Positions 1-11,396 of a stretch of 64,000 bases of DNA are shown piece by piece. The translations under genes and the position numbers were made by a program. Positions within the stretch are counted from its first letter, which is position 1. Each line of letters opens with the position of its first letter. Location: assembly GCF_002288925.2 (NCBI RefSeq), contig NW_022097993.1, positions 5,393,623 to 5,457,622 on the forward strand. Direction: 5' to 3'. The notes under the pieces were generated by a model. That model was not told the DNA's origin and did not search any database. It saw nothing but the letters and a program-made list of their open reading frames with translations. This DNA comes from Delphinapterus leucas. Taxonomy: Eukaryota > Chordata > Mammalia > Artiodactyla > Monodontidae.

Positions 1-262
1 CATGTGAACTATAGTGTCAGCTTGTCAATTTCTGCAAAAAAATGTGGCTGGGATTTTAATAGGGATTGTGTGGAATCTCTAGATCAATTTGGGGAATATT
101 ACCATCTTAATATAATCCCTGAACATGAAATATTTTTCTCTTTGATTTCTTTCAACAATGTCTGGTAGTTTTTAGCAAGGATATCTTGTACTTCTCTTGA
201 TAATTTATTCCTAAGTATTTTGTTATTTTCATGCTAATATAAACAGAATTATCTTAATTTCA
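1..262 (-). repeat. Ancient L1 LINE fragment, antisense (ORF2 part)
   Basis: The stretch reads as the reverse complement of the L1 ORF2 segment that follows the reverse-transcriptase core. Recognisable pieces are the antisense forms of the 'fixed-order' phrases of that segment, such as ggattttaatagggattg, tagatcaatttgggga and attcctaagtattttgtt. Divergence is high, so it belongs to an old L1M-type subfamily, not to the young copies further right. It enters from the left window edge and fades near 262. No open frame remains. The subfamily cannot be fixed by eye. Confidence 0.7.
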
Positions 263-745
263 TTTTAGAATCAAATCACTTTTTGAGTATGTATTTTATA
301 TATAACTTCCCTTAATATATATTTTTCTTAAACATGTGCAAGAAACAACTAAATTATCAATACATTCTTCCTATAGTATATAAGATAAATCAATAAACCT
401 AAGAATTGTGGGTGGGAAGCAAAAAAAAAATTACATACAGCATCTCCTTTGGTTCCCTTTTTGCTTCAAAAATATTAACTTCAGCCATTAAAGATAGGAA
501 ATGAAATTTGTAACAGAATTATATCATCAAAGTGGTACTGCTGTGTAGCATTTTCATGAATATTTGGGATATACAATACTATGGATTCTGTAATCATCTC
601 TATATTCTCTAAAATGTCCATCACATAACCTCTCAGGAGGCTCCCATAACTTGGGGTATAACTTGCCTATCCCTCTGCTGCTACTATAGCTACTACTAAG
701 ATACTTAGAACTATTACTACTACTATCCCCACCTCTGAGAGGTGA
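263..745. other. AT-rich spacer, nothing recognised
   Basis: Noncoding AT-rich sequence between an L1 relic and a MIR. Short A-runs and CTA/CTACTA-like triplets near 676-727 are the only pattern. No long open frame and no repeat family recognised. Confidence 0.5.
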
Positions 746-997
746 GATAATCTGGTCACTAAGAGTTCAGACTCTGAAGCCAGACGCCTGTTCAAAACTT
801 GACTCTGCAAAGTACTCCCTATGTGACCATTGGGAAGTTACCACACTTCTCTTCACCTCAGTTTTCTCACTTGTAAAAGGGGGATAAGAGGAGTTAAAAT
901 TTCATAGGCTTGTTTTGAAAAATAGATGAGTTAATATACATAGGTACTTGTAACAGTGCTTGGCACATAGAAATGCCCAATAAATGTCAGCTATTTT
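746..997 (+). repeat. MIR SINE, nearly complete
   Basis: A good match in order to the mammalian-wide MIR: a tRNA-like head (ctaagagttcagactctgaa), the central core with tgtgaccattgggaagtta, cctcagttttctcac and ttgtaaaagggggataa, and the LINE2-like tail ending agtgcttggcacatag then aataaatgtcagctatt. MIR predates the placental radiation, so this only marks an old locus. No TSDs survive. Confidence 0.9.
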
Positions 998-1294
998 CAA
1001 CTCCAAGAAAAGAAGATAACAAAATGGAAGTATGGAGATGTCTTTTTTTTTCATCTCACCTGCAGCTTTATGAAGCACTTACATCTCCTCTACCCTATTT
1101 CTTCTCTCAAGGAGGAGAAGTGCAGGAATGACTGGGTTCTGGACTGAAGTGCCAAAGAAGGAACAGGTTGGGTAAAGAAATAACAGGATCTGTGCCTTTG
1201 GCTCTAGCTCTCAGGGAACATCATCTCTTTGTGACTGCAGTGATAAGAGACTCTCAGAGGGTGCCTATCTCCTGACTAAGAGTACAACCCAGTT
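998..1294. other. Spacer, nothing recognised
   Basis: Unassigned noncoding sequence between the MIR and the A-rich target of the CHR SINE. No open frame of note. Confidence 0.4.
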
Positions 1295-1514
1295 AAAAAA
1301 AAAAAGAAGGCGGCTTCCCTGGTGGCGCAGTGGTTGAGAGTCCGCCTGCTGATGCAGGGGACACGGGTTTGTGCCCCGGTCCGGGAGGATCCCACACGCC
1401 ATGGAGCGGCTGGGCCCGTGAGCCATGGCCGCTGAGCCTGCGCTCCGCAACGGGAGAGGCCACAACAGTGAGAGGCCCGCGTACCGCAAAAAAAAAAAAA
1501 AAAAAAAAAGAAGG
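1295..1514 (+). mobile_element. CHR SINE (tRNA-derived), with internal 15-bp deletion
   Basis: The body begins ggcttccctggtggcgcagt, carries the Pol III box B region gggtttgtgccccgg, and ends gtaccgc followed by an A-run (1488-1509). The head resembles a tRNA-Glu-type gene, as known for CHR SINEs. The TSD is A-rich and ends gaagg (1295-1310 and about 1500-1514), so insertion was into an A-tract. Compared with the copies at 36392 and 60500 it lacks the 15 bases between two gagcctg repeats near 1434-1443. A noncoding retroposon; frames crossing it are fortuitous. Confidence 0.95.
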
Positions 1515-2999
1515 GAAAAAGGGTGACAGGAGGAACACAGTATGGCCAAGAATGCCTAGATCAAGCACTATTGTTGACTAGAGATATGCACATATGCCTG
1601 ATGCAGGTACATCCCAGTCCTTTAAGGCAACGTTACAGGTAGGCCTTAATTATAGTAGGGCTTTTGCTCTAAAGACAGTGCATAGGTCTGTGGGCAGAAT
1701 TCTGGAAATCTTCTCCTCAGAGGCGCCACTAAGGAGAAATCTACAAACTAGAGCTTAGCAGGTTTCCAGAGGAGAGACCTAGTGTTGGATAACACTGGTC
1801 GGCAGGAGGGATAACTCCAACGAAGTGTGTTTAGAAAGACAGTAATAGTAGACAAGTTCAGACCTTGTCAGAAGAACAGCAAGAAGTGACAGGCACCCTG
1901 GCAATCAAGTTCAGTACAAGAGAGAAGGGTCTGAGCAGAGGTCGTGTTTGAAAATCCATGATCAGCTGTACACTGCAGGATCTCAGTGTTGAGGATAAAG
2001 TAAGAAATTGGGAAGGCTGACAATGCAGGGAACCAAGCAGAGAGAAATAAGACAGGAACTCAGTTCCCATGCCTGCCAGACATGGGCAAAGCACAAAATA
2101 TGCTTACTGGGATTAGAATGGGAGGTCTGCAGTTCTAGAAGCACTACTGATTTGCGATGAAATTATCCAGGGCTCCTCGAATCCTCGCCATGGAACAGCC
2201 GGGAGCCCAGGGCTTGAGGAAGAGTTAAGCACACAGATATGGGTCAACTGACTGCTGGGGAAATAGGTAGAAGGGGCAAAGTCCCACTATGTGAAGATAC
2301 TCAAATACTTCATGTATCACGGAGCTTCAAAATAAAGCAAGGCTTTAAAAACAATCAAAAGGTAGGCAAACGTTTGATTAAGTTTAGGGCAAGGAGTAAA
2401 AAATGTAAAAAATGGTGGTACAGGGCTAACAGATGACCCCAAAAAACCCATTTTTCCCATTCAAAGGGATGATCTTCAAACTGGAGATAATAAAAAACAG
2501 TATAAATAGAAGATAATATAATGCAGAATTAGAAGTTCAAATTCAGTGATTACTGGGTAAAGCAGATCTAAGTGCTTTGTAAAGCTGCAGATGTGATGAA
2601 AAAAAAGACATACTGTGAGAACTGAACTACTTGAACTGAGCTCAAAGTTTAAAGAATTTTATCCTAAAGTACACAAGGTACTTGTAAATGTGACGGATGA
2701 TATATTCATGATAACTGTTGAGAAATCAGAAAAAAAGGCCCTAAGGAATAGAAATGGGCAAGTGACACATGGATTTAAAAAAAAATATGAGAGTAGACGT
2801 CTTGATTCATAGAATAATACATATGTGGATACTGGGACAATTCTAGACATTACTATGCAGAAAATTTTTGACAACTAAGAGAAGCATACAGAGTCCAGGA
2901 GAAAAGTGCATCAGTTAATAAATGTCAGGCACACTAACCTTAATCCCTGTCCTGTTATGATAGAGCTGGTATACTCAATCAAAAGAAGTCCCAGACGTA
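1515..2999. other. Spacer with chance ORFs, no gene recognised
   Basis: About 1.5 kb of unassigned sequence. Short open frames of about 65 codons occur at 2239-2436 and 2615-2812 on the plus strand and a 78-codon one at 1858-2094 on the minus strand. None resembles a known family; the plus-strand pair are Lys/Arg-rich simply because the DNA is A-rich. The part 1850-2240 has a mixed, LTR-like composition but no recognisable LTR ends. Confidence 0.4.
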
Positions 3000-3360
3000 G
3001 AATGTATTGATTTCAACAAAGGCTCTGAGCAAGCCTTTAGGATTTCTTGTGGTTATAATAGGGGCCCTATGAGTTTCAGGCTGGTTGAATGAACTGCATA
3101 TGAATTGCATGTGTGGATTGTAACTGCAGGGGCTCCTCTAACATCATGCCACAGTATTTGGTCCTTTGGTCACATTTTTAATGAATAATTTGAACAAAAT
3201 CTTGCAAATCAAAATTTAAACTATGCAATACTGGAAGAGACAGCTAGTGCTGTGATAGCAAAATCAAAATTCAAATGAACTCCCTCAGCTACAATAACTA
3301 GCCCTAATTAAGTGAAATTTAATAGGGATATGTGAAAAGTTATGTTTATTTAAATTCCTA
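3000..3360 (+). repeat. CR1/L3 LINE relic
   Basis: The order of degraded phrases follows the CR1-type L3 LINE reverse-transcriptase 3' half: attgatttcaacaaaggc (the D-F-x-K-A-F region), ctggttgaatga, tgccacagtatttggtcctt (the P-Q-G-S region), aatgaataatttga, and tgaaatttaatagggata. The frame is broken throughout. L3 is an ancient family of amniote genomes, so heavy decay is expected. Boundaries are approximate. Confidence 0.6.
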
Positions 3361-4289
3361 TAACTGCTGAAAACAAGAATTGTAGCTAGAGATATTGAAA
3401 ATATCTTTTTTTAATATGCTAAGTACCTACTCAGGTTGGTGCTAAAGACAATTAACATTCAGAAGAATCCAAAAGGTCCCAAAAGGGAACAGTGGTACCT
3501 TCATAAAGGTCTTCATATTTCCTATAAGATTTCTCAAGTAGGCTCAGACATGGGATAGGCAGTGACTTGTTAGACTTTGTCATTTTGTTCAAGCCAGTGT
3601 GACTGAGAATCTGGAAAGGTGTGGGGCCCTATCCAATAGACTTTAAAACAGCCATCTGCCTATATGCAGATGGCTTATTTATGAAACTTCTCAAAGGCAG
3701 CAGATTAACTGAACAAAATTTCATTTCCTTATCACTTGGGACGGTGTGACATTTGAATGGAAGTCAAAAGTAAATAATAATAATAACATGGCATTTTAAA
3801 CGCCGAAAAGGATCTGAGGGGGTTGTATAAATTCTATGCTTTGTCATTTATTCAAATGGTTCCTATCCTGAGTCACTGACATGTGTTTAAAGATGTACAT
3901 GCTAGTAAGAGACACATCATATCACACTTCACAAAAGAATAACAGCAAACACGTGAGTGCTAGCAAGTTCACACTGAATTCTGGGAAACAATCTGAAGAA
4001 AACAGTTTGAGATCAAAGGTACATAATTATCACTGAATAACCAAACAAGTAGTAGAGATTGGTTATATGGAAGGACTGCCTTGGAAATGCATTAGGATGC
4101 TGAACCACGCCTTCTATTTCTATGATATCTATTTGTATAACTCTACTAATGAAGGAAACTAAGTTAAACCAACTAAAAATGTCTATTAGAACAACAAGAA
4201 CTATGCTAGTTTCTTCTGCCTAAGAATTTAGGCAAAAGAATTGGGATACTCCATTTAGTATCCTGACAACACTGATAATGGCATTCCCC
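3361..4289. other. Spacer, nothing recognised
   Basis: Unassigned noncoding sequence. A local inverted pair lies at about 3651-3674 (gccatctgcc, then ggcagatggc in the form gcagatggctt), a small possible hairpin. No repeat family or gene is recognised. Confidence 0.4.
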
Positions 4290-4425
4290 ATTTTTAAAAG
4301 AATTTGAAAAATGAGGCAATTAAGGCTCAAAAATGTTAAGGTTACACGGTGAGTGGTAGAGTCTAGTACTAGACTTAGACTTGTTTTTCAACTTGAATGC
4401 CTATTATCTCTGCTGCCAGTAAAGT
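4290..4425 (-). repeat. Possible MIR fragment, antisense
   Basis: Contains a degraded antisense MIR core: ccatttttaaaa, aaatgaggcaattaaggctca, ttaaggttacacggtgagtgg. Weak but in the right order. It lies about 80 bp from a second MIR-like piece, so both could belong to one disrupted copy. Confidence 0.5.
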
Positions 4426-4504
4426 AAAACTTACAGGATAACGTGGCAACAGAGTAGCAGAAAATAATATCAGTAAAAATACACTGCAACTTATTAAGCT
4501 TTTA

Positions 4505-4690
4505 TGTTGCATTATGCACAGTGCTTAGTGTCTATATATTATATCATTTAATCCTCAAAACAATCCTAGGAGGAGGTGTAACCTCAATCTAAATAATAGG
4601 AATTCGGTTGAGAGAGAGTAATCTGTTCAAAGTTAGATCAAATACACATTAGAATCAGAATTCTCTTGTGCTCTTAACCATTGCATACCT
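4505..4690 (-). repeat. MIR fragment, antisense
   Basis: Antisense MIR-like order: cagtgcttagtgtct, atcatttaatcctcaaaacaa, cctaggaggaggtgtaa, then a degraded core ending ctcttaaccattgcat. Old and divergent. Confidence 0.6.
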
Positions 4691-4769
4691 AAAGCTATCA
4701 TATTCCAATCTCTCATGGAGGCATAATTAATCCGAAAGCCTCCAAAGAGCATTCATGGAGAATGTTCAA

Positions 4770-4774
4770 CCACT

Positions 4775-4824
<50 letters not shown>

Positions 4825-5029
4825 TTTTGGTACGCGGGCTTCTCACTGTTGTGGCCTCTCCCGCTACGGAGCACAGGCTCCGGACGCGCAGGCTCAGCGG
4901 CCATGGCTCACGGGCCCAGCAGCTCCGCGGCATGTGGGATCTTCCTGGACTGGGGCACGAACCCGCGTCCCCTGCCTCGGCAGGCAGACTCTCAACCACT
5001 GTGCCACCAGGGAAGTCCACTTGCCATAT
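4770..5029 (-). mobile_element. CHR SINE, antisense, with (AT)n-extended tail and 13-bp TSD
   Basis: Read on the minus strand, this is a full young-type CHR SINE (body 4829-5016, A-tail as a T-run at 4816-4828). The 13-bp TSD ccacttgccatat is perfect at 4770-4782 and 5017-5029. An (AT)n microsatellite (4779-4815) lies between the left TSD and the A-tail, so it is part of the insertion's 3' tail and grew after or during insertion. The Pol III box B is visible in antisense as ggggcacgaacccg. Noncoding. Confidence 0.97.
4779..4815. repeat. (AT)n microsatellite in SINE tail
   Basis: About 18 uninterrupted AT units, directly attached to the SINE A-tail and inside the TSDs. Probably length-polymorphic. 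Confidence 0.95.
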
Positions 5030-7138
5030 TTTGATAAGAATGTTATTACCATTTTGAATTAAAGATACAACTGCTGGACTATAAAGTATCGATTTCTGTT
5101 ACTAGACCAACACGGGAAACAAGCTGAACTGTAAGGGAAAAGAGACTCAAATACACAGGTACAGATGGTATCAGCCCTAAATCTGGGTGGACAATGCAGT
5201 GATAATTGTTTCCTACTTCCTGAAACATCTAACATTATATTCACCCCTTTATTTCCCTAGTATTCTATAGTTAACATGCATTAATTGTATAAAACAAGAA
5301 AACCAAAGTCTATGTAGAACAAAATATATATATTCTAGGGAATGTTACTCCAGGAAAGCTGGGGAAATAAACAGGTATGAAAACCCTCTTCCCATAAATG
5401 TTACAAGCACACCTATGAAACTTCTGAAATAACCAAAATATTCAGCAATATAAACTGTAGCTATTAATATAAATCTGTATTATCAGAATGGAGGTGACCA
5501 CAGTAGTCAAGCAATTTAGAGGTAGAAATGTCCAGAGAATTGACCTCTGGAACTAATCACGGCTTTACACAAACCATATGAAGGGCCCTGCCACCTCCCT
5601 AGCCCTCCAGGATCTGAGCAGTGCTGATCTTGGAAGAGAAGCTGTTTTACAAAGATCTTAGAACTTCAGCGCAATAAGAGTGAAGGTAAGCCATCCAAAC
5701 TCAATCGAAAGTAAATCACAGTAAAACATTTCCAAGGCTCTCACTCATATGAAAAAATATATACTACAAAAGTAAATATGTTGTAGAGTTTAGAGTAAAA
5801 GTTACTGCTGCAATTAATTACATAAAATGATTTTTTTTAAACAACTGCATGTGTTAAGATTTCCTATGAGGTAGGAGATTATTCATGAAAATGCCATGAT
5901 TCTAAACAATAGGACACAACAAAATTAAAGCTATAATAGTCAAAAGTAAATGGTCATACATTCATTCATTCTTTATAGCAAACTTCGACTGAGTGTAGAC
6001 CTTGTGCAAATGACTGAGCTAGTCCCCACGGTCACTTAGAATTCAACAAAGAATAAAATAAGATTACTTTTGCTTTAGTGGTTACTTCTGCCTATGGTGG
6101 GCAAGATAATTTAAAAAGCTTTCAAAATGCAATCCGATTTGATCCTGATGTGAAAGGATTCTTTTCAAAAAGTTTAAAACGTGACTCCTACAAATTTGGA
6201 GTGAACACATCAGTGGTGTATTTGTATCATTAATGAGAGTAAATAACATTTGAGGAATTGAGCATTGGCTTTAAAGAAAGAATACTGTAATAAGACTGCT
6301 AGGTTAGATACAAAACTGGTTAATACCTTACAGAATAAATCCCTAACGTAACTTCCAGGCTAATCTTTTTCTTTTCTTTTTATAAGGTTTGAGTTTATGC
6401 ATTTATGCATTAACACAAATGGCTGTGCCTAGTAGGGCTTATCTTTTCAACTGTACAGAATCATTTGCATCTATACTAGACAAGAATCAATGTGTTAATA
6501 CGCAACTTTACAGAGTTAGGGCTCTGATGAAGTACATTCCCAGACATTTCAATACTCCTTGGGTTACCCTATTAGATAAGGCCCTAGTATGTCACTAAGA
6601 GGATGATCAGCCAACCTCTTGTCTTATTTCTAGCTCTTGATAATGTATCTTAACACTAGATAGAGCAGTATATGTTAATGCATTGTTGAATTCTTAAGAA
6701 AGAAAGAAGGATCCTCAGAGGCCAAAAGACAAAGAGGAAATAAAGAGAAAAAAGATGAAGTCAGACAATTAACTTTTAGAAATGGATAAGCTGGGGCTGC
6801 CTTGTCAGTAAACAAGTACTAACAGCACAGAATTCTCAACTAATGACTGGGCACTTCTGATGCAAGTGAAAGCCTGAGATTCCCTAGATTAAGTCTAAAG
6901 GGCTAAAGTACTAATGAAAGGCATCCTGGGAAACATCCACTAGCAAAAGAAACTTCCAAATTAGTAATAATAATACCAGTGGAAGAACTAGTAATAATCA
7001 CCTCTAAGGACGTGCAAAGTCAGCTATGTCTACATGGGGTCTGCAGTTCAAATTTATACTACTGGGTATTCCAGGACCCCAAGCTGAGAAAGTCAGCTAA
7101 TTTCTTCTGGCAACTAGAAGATGCAAATATAAAAACAC
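5030..7138. other. Spacer, no gene recognised
   Basis: About 2.1 kb of AT-rich noncoding DNA. One plus-strand frame of 69 codons (6389-6598) matches nothing I know. Near 5580-5640 there is a brief GC-richer patch. No splice-flanked open frame was convincing. Confidence 0.4.
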
Positions 7139-9455
7139 TTTTTTTCTAGCTTTACTGAGATATAATTGATATATAATCTTGTGCACGTTTCAGATATATA
7201 ATTTGATGATTTGATGCACTTACATATTGTGAAATGATTACCACTGTAGGGTTAGTGAATACCTCCATCACCTCACATAATCACCATTTCCTTTTTTGTA
7301 GTAAAAGTTTAAGATCTACTCTCTTAGCATCTTTCAAGTATATAATACAATATGATTAACTATAATCACCATGCTGTACATTAGATCTCTAGAACTTGTT
7401 CATCTTATAGCTGAAAGTCTGTACCCCTTGATGAACATCTCCCAGTTTCCTCCACCCAACAGCCCTTCATAAACACCATTCTACTCTCTGTTTCTATGAG
7501 TTCAGCATTTTTAGAATTCACTTATAAGTGATATCATATGGCATTTGTCTTTCTCTGTCTGACTTATTTCACTTTGCATAATGCCCTCAAGCTCCACCCA
7601 TGTTGTCAAAAATGGCAGGATTTCCTTCTTTCTTGTGACTGAATAATATTCCATTATATGTATATATGCCACATCATCTTCACCTATCTTCACCCATTCA
7701 TCTATAGACAGACACTTATGTTGTTTCCTTCCTTATCTTGGCCATTATGAATAATGCTACAGCGAACATAGGAACAAGGATATCTCTTCGAGATCCTGAT
7801 TTCACTTCCTCTGGATATATAACCAGAAGTGGAATTGCTGGATCATATGGTAGTTCTGATTTTAATTTTTTGAGGAACCTCCATACTATTTTCCCTACTG
7901 GCTGTACATTTTACATTCCCACCAAGAGTGCACCAGGGCCCCTTTTCTCTACATCCTCATCAACATTTATCTCTTGCCTTTTTTATGACAGCTGTTCTAA
8001 CAGGTGTAAGGTGATATCTCCTTGTGGTTTTGTTTTGCATTTGCCTGTTGATTTGTGATATTGAGCGTTCTTTCATGTACCTGTTGGTCATGTTTATGCC
8101 TTCTTTGGAAAAATGCCTGTTCAGTTCCTCTGCCCATTTTTAAACAGATTGTATGTTTTTTCGTTATTCAGTTGTACAAGTTCTTTATTTTCTCCCATTC
8201 TGTAGGTTGCCTTTTCATTTTGGTGATTCTTTCTTTTGCTGTGCAGAAGCTTTGTAGTTTGATGTAGTCCCACTTGTTGAATTTTGCTTTCGTTGCATGT
8301 GCTTTGGTGTCATATCCAAAAAAATCACTGCCAAGACCAATGTTAAAGAGCTTCTTCCCTGTTTTCTCCCAGGAATTTTATAGTGTTAGCTCTTATGTTT
8401 AAACCTTTAATCCATTTCAAATTAATATTTGTGAGTGGTATAAGATAGGACTAGGGGTCTGATTTCATTTTTCTGCATGTGGTTACACAGTTTTCCCAAC
8501 ACAATTTGTTGAAGAAACTATCTTTTCCCCATTGAGTCCTCTTGCCTCCCTTGTCAAATATTAGTTGACCATATATGTGGAGGATTTATTTCAGCTCTGT
8601 ATTCTGTTCCATTGGTCTCTCTATTTTTATGTCAGAACCATACTGTTTTAATTACTATAGCTTTGTGGCATGGTTTGGAAATGTGTGATGCCTCCAGCTT
8701 TGTAACTTCTTTCTTAGGATTGTTTTGGTTATTTGGGGTCTTTTGTGGTTCCATAAGAATTTTAGGATTGGGGTTTCTATTTCTGTGAAAAATACCATTT
8801 GAATTTTAATAGGGATGCCATTCAATCTATAGATAGTTTTGGGTAGTATGGACATTTTAACAACATTAATTTTTTCTGACCCATGAATATAGAATATTTT
8901 TCTATTTATTTGTATCTTTAATTTCTTTCCCCAACATCTTTAAGTTTTCAGTGTACAGATTTTTCACTTCCTTGGTTATACTTATTCCAAACTATTTTTT
9001 TGTTAATTAATTTCTGGCTGTGTTGGGTCTTTGTCACTGTGCATGGGCTTTCTCTAGTTGTGGTGAGCAGGGGCTACTCTTCATTGTGGTGCACGGGATT
9101 CTCATTGTGGTGGATTCTCTCATTGTGGAGCATGGGCTCTAGGCACACAGGCTTCAGTAGTTGTGGTGTACAGGCTCAGTAGTTATGGCTTGCAGGCTCT
9201 AGAGCACAGGCTCAGTAGTTTTGGTGCACGGGCTCAGTTGCTCCGTGGCAGGTGGGATCTTTCCAGACCAGGGCTCAAACCCGTGTCCCTAACATTGGCA
9301 GGCAGATTCTTAACCACTGTGCCACCAGGGAAGTCTCCAAACTATTTTATTGTATAATACATTTGGGAGTGTTCCAGCCTCTTCAATTATTTGGAAGACT
9401 TTGAGAAAAATTGGCATTAATTCCTTAAACATTTGGTAGAATTCACCAGAGAAAC
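7139..9455 (-). mobile_element. L1 LINE (older, L1MA-like), antisense, internally deleted and SINE-split
   Basis: Antisense L1. The 3' UTR comes first (7139-7520), then ORF2 from C- to N-terminal. Minus-strand translation gives MEYYSVTRKKE (7511-7693) from the C-terminus and [10 protein letters not shown] (8655-8855) from the segment after the reverse transcriptase. Beyond the SINE (8999-9335) the sequence jumps to the GEFYQ...TLP segment, which is about 300 residues further N-terminal. Several hundred bases of reverse-transcriptase coding are therefore missing. Homology ends near 9455, so the copy is also 5'-truncated. Frames are broken at many points; the copy is inactive. Confidence 0.85.
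8986..9348 (-). mobile_element. Long-form CHR-lineage SINE inserted in L1, 13-bp TSD
   Basis: An antisense tRNA-derived SINE of about 337 bp, longer than the young ~200-bp CHR copies. The tRNA-like head is at the right end (accactgtgccaccaggga). Box B in antisense is visible as ctcaaacccgtgtcc. The TSD tccaaactatttt is perfect at 8986-8998 and 9336-9348 and is L1 ORF2 sequence. The body contains tandem ~22-bp units (caggctcagtagtt..., 9148-9228) that extend it. Probably an older CHR/CHRL-type member; the subfamily name is inference. Confidence 0.9.
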
Positions 9456-9846
9456 TACTACAAAACCACTCTTGAGGAAAACATTCCCAACTTAGTTCTT
9501 CAGGATACACACAGATTAAATTCAAATATGGGCTTATAATAAAAACTGACTAAATAAACTAGAAAATAAGCCATCATCCATTAAACAGCAATAACAACGT
9601 AACGAATTTGGATCTCTGAAGACTTCAGACATAACTAGATTTATGAAATATAGGCTATAAAGTAACTATGAATGAAATGATGAGATTTGAAAAAATAAAA
9701 GTAATTGAAGCTGAAAAATAAAATATTAAAATTATACACAGTTAATGAGAGAAATAGCAGTTTAGTCACAGTTAAAGGGAAAAGTAGTAAGTTAGAAATG
9801 GATATAAAGAAACCATCCAGAATATAGAAGTACAGAAAAGAGAAGA
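9456..9846. other. AT-rich spacer
   Basis: Noncoding AT-rich sequence between the L1 and the short SINE; nothing recognised. Confidence 0.4.
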
Positions 9847-9963
9847 TTTTTTTTTGGCCATGACACATGGCTTGTGGGATCTTACTTGCCTGACCAGGGA
9901 CTGAACCTGGGCCACAGCAGCGAAAGAACTGAGTCCTAACCAGTGGACCACCAGGGTATTCCC
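9847..9963 (-). mobile_element. Short tRNA-derived SINE (CHR/Bov-tA-like), antisense
   Basis: A ~117-bp antisense element with a T-run at 9847-9855, then ggccatgacacatggcttgt, gaccagggactgaacctggg (box B region in antisense), gagtcctaaccagtggacca and ccagggtattccc. This layout matches the shortest tRNA-type SINE of cetartiodactyls. Divergence is higher than in the young CHR copies and TSDs are unclear. Confidence 0.85.
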
Positions 9964-11084
9964 AAGAAAGGATGTTTAATATGTGAATAAAGATTAAGAG
10001 ACATAGAGAATAGAATGACAAGATATATATTTATAGAGTTTTGCTTTTTTTTTAAAGAGAGAAATCTGGACAGGAAACAATATAGGAAAATATAAAGGAA
10101 GAAAGTTTTCCAGGCATAAGGAACAACAAGAATTTATAGATAAGGGAAGCATAATGTATACTAACAGAAAAGAACAGGCTGACAACATACTTCCTCAATA
10201 GCAACAATTAAAGCCATAAGTATTTGGTATATTACCTTCAAGATACCTAGAAATAATTGTGTGCCTAGCAGAACTATTCTTCAAGAACAAAGAGAAAATA
10301 AGACAATTTTAATGACTAAAACATGATTTCAACACTTAATTGTACTGAAAGGACCTCTGAAGGTTGGACTTAAAGAAAAAGGAAAATAGTCCCAGGAGTC
10401 TCTTTTGTTTAGTATTCTGAAGAGGTCTGTTTCCCTTTTCTTATGTCTATTTATTTTAAAGATTTTTTTAGACATACTTTTATATTCATTTTAACCTGCA
10501 TCAAAAGAAAGCTTATCCCAATACTGACATTCGTTGGATGTGTTAAGTAAAGCCACACACTGCATAGTGAGAAAAGGGATAACATGGTAAAAAAATAAAT
10601 AAGGTTTATGCTCTCAGAAAGCTCAGTAAAAAGCAAACACAAACTTAAATAATACATGGAGGAAATAAATGAAGAAAAGAAAATAAGCAGGTACATATAA
10701 AGGTTAGATATTGTGAAAATCAGACTTTCTTGAAGAAGAAAATAGAACAAATGAATCAGAATAAATTCTCAAAGCTCAAAGTAAATAAATCTTCCTAGAA
10801 AAAAACCAAAAGATCAGATATAGGAAACCAAAGGACCTCTTCTTCCAAACAAAATCGATACACTAAAACCAATATCAAGATATATGTAGGAAATATTAAA
10901 TCCCAGTTAAAAAGAAAGGCCCTTATTATTTCCTTCCTAAGGCAGTTTTTGGATCTCTTTAATGGAGGAAAGCTACCAGCCAATTTCCAGTTCTCGAGCA
11001 TCACTTAAAAGTATTTCTCACATCGCAGGTTAATGTATTCATGGGGGAAGACAAGGGCAAAGTGAAGAAAACTCTGGATGGAAA
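9964..11084. other. AT-rich spacer, no gene recognised
   Basis: About 1.1 kb of AT-rich sequence with minus-strand frames of 60-100 codons (for example 10451-10750) that are Phe/Leu/Ile-rich because the opposite strand is A-rich. No conserved motif is seen. Confidence 0.4.
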
Positions 11085-11262
11085 GAACTTGGGGTGATCA
11101 ATGGTTAAACTTAGCCTTTTGGGGAAGAGCCTGGACTCTAGAGCAGGAGCTCGCACCTCTTCATTCTTTGATCCATGAGTAAAGCTTTCCTTTGCTTCTC
11201 AACTGAACTTGGTCTCATTCTACTGACGCAAGCGACACCAGACAGAAGGACCAGCTCAAGAG
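11085..11262 (+). repeat. Possible endogenous-retrovirus LTR remnant
   Basis: The segment gagtaaagctttcctttgct followed by ctcaactgaacttggtctca and a gcgacacc-type stretch resembles the poly(A)-signal/R-U5 end of class I mammalian ERV LTRs. There is no adjoining internal region and no visible 5' LTR end, so at best this is a decayed solo fragment. No viral coding sequence is present. Confidence 0.3.
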
Positions 11263-11396
11263 GATCCCATTAGACCACTGCATTTATTTTTCTCAAGTTT
11301 GTTTTTCCCTTCTGAGAAGATCTCTTAACAAGCATGAGCACCAAAAGTACTTGTTTTTGACTTTAGTCTTCACTAGCTCTTTAAAAAAGCCATTAT

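Noticed and set aside
4755..5057. 100-codon frame with an Ile-Tyr repeat
   Set aside because: It translates the (AT)n array and the CHR SINE in antisense; no gene.
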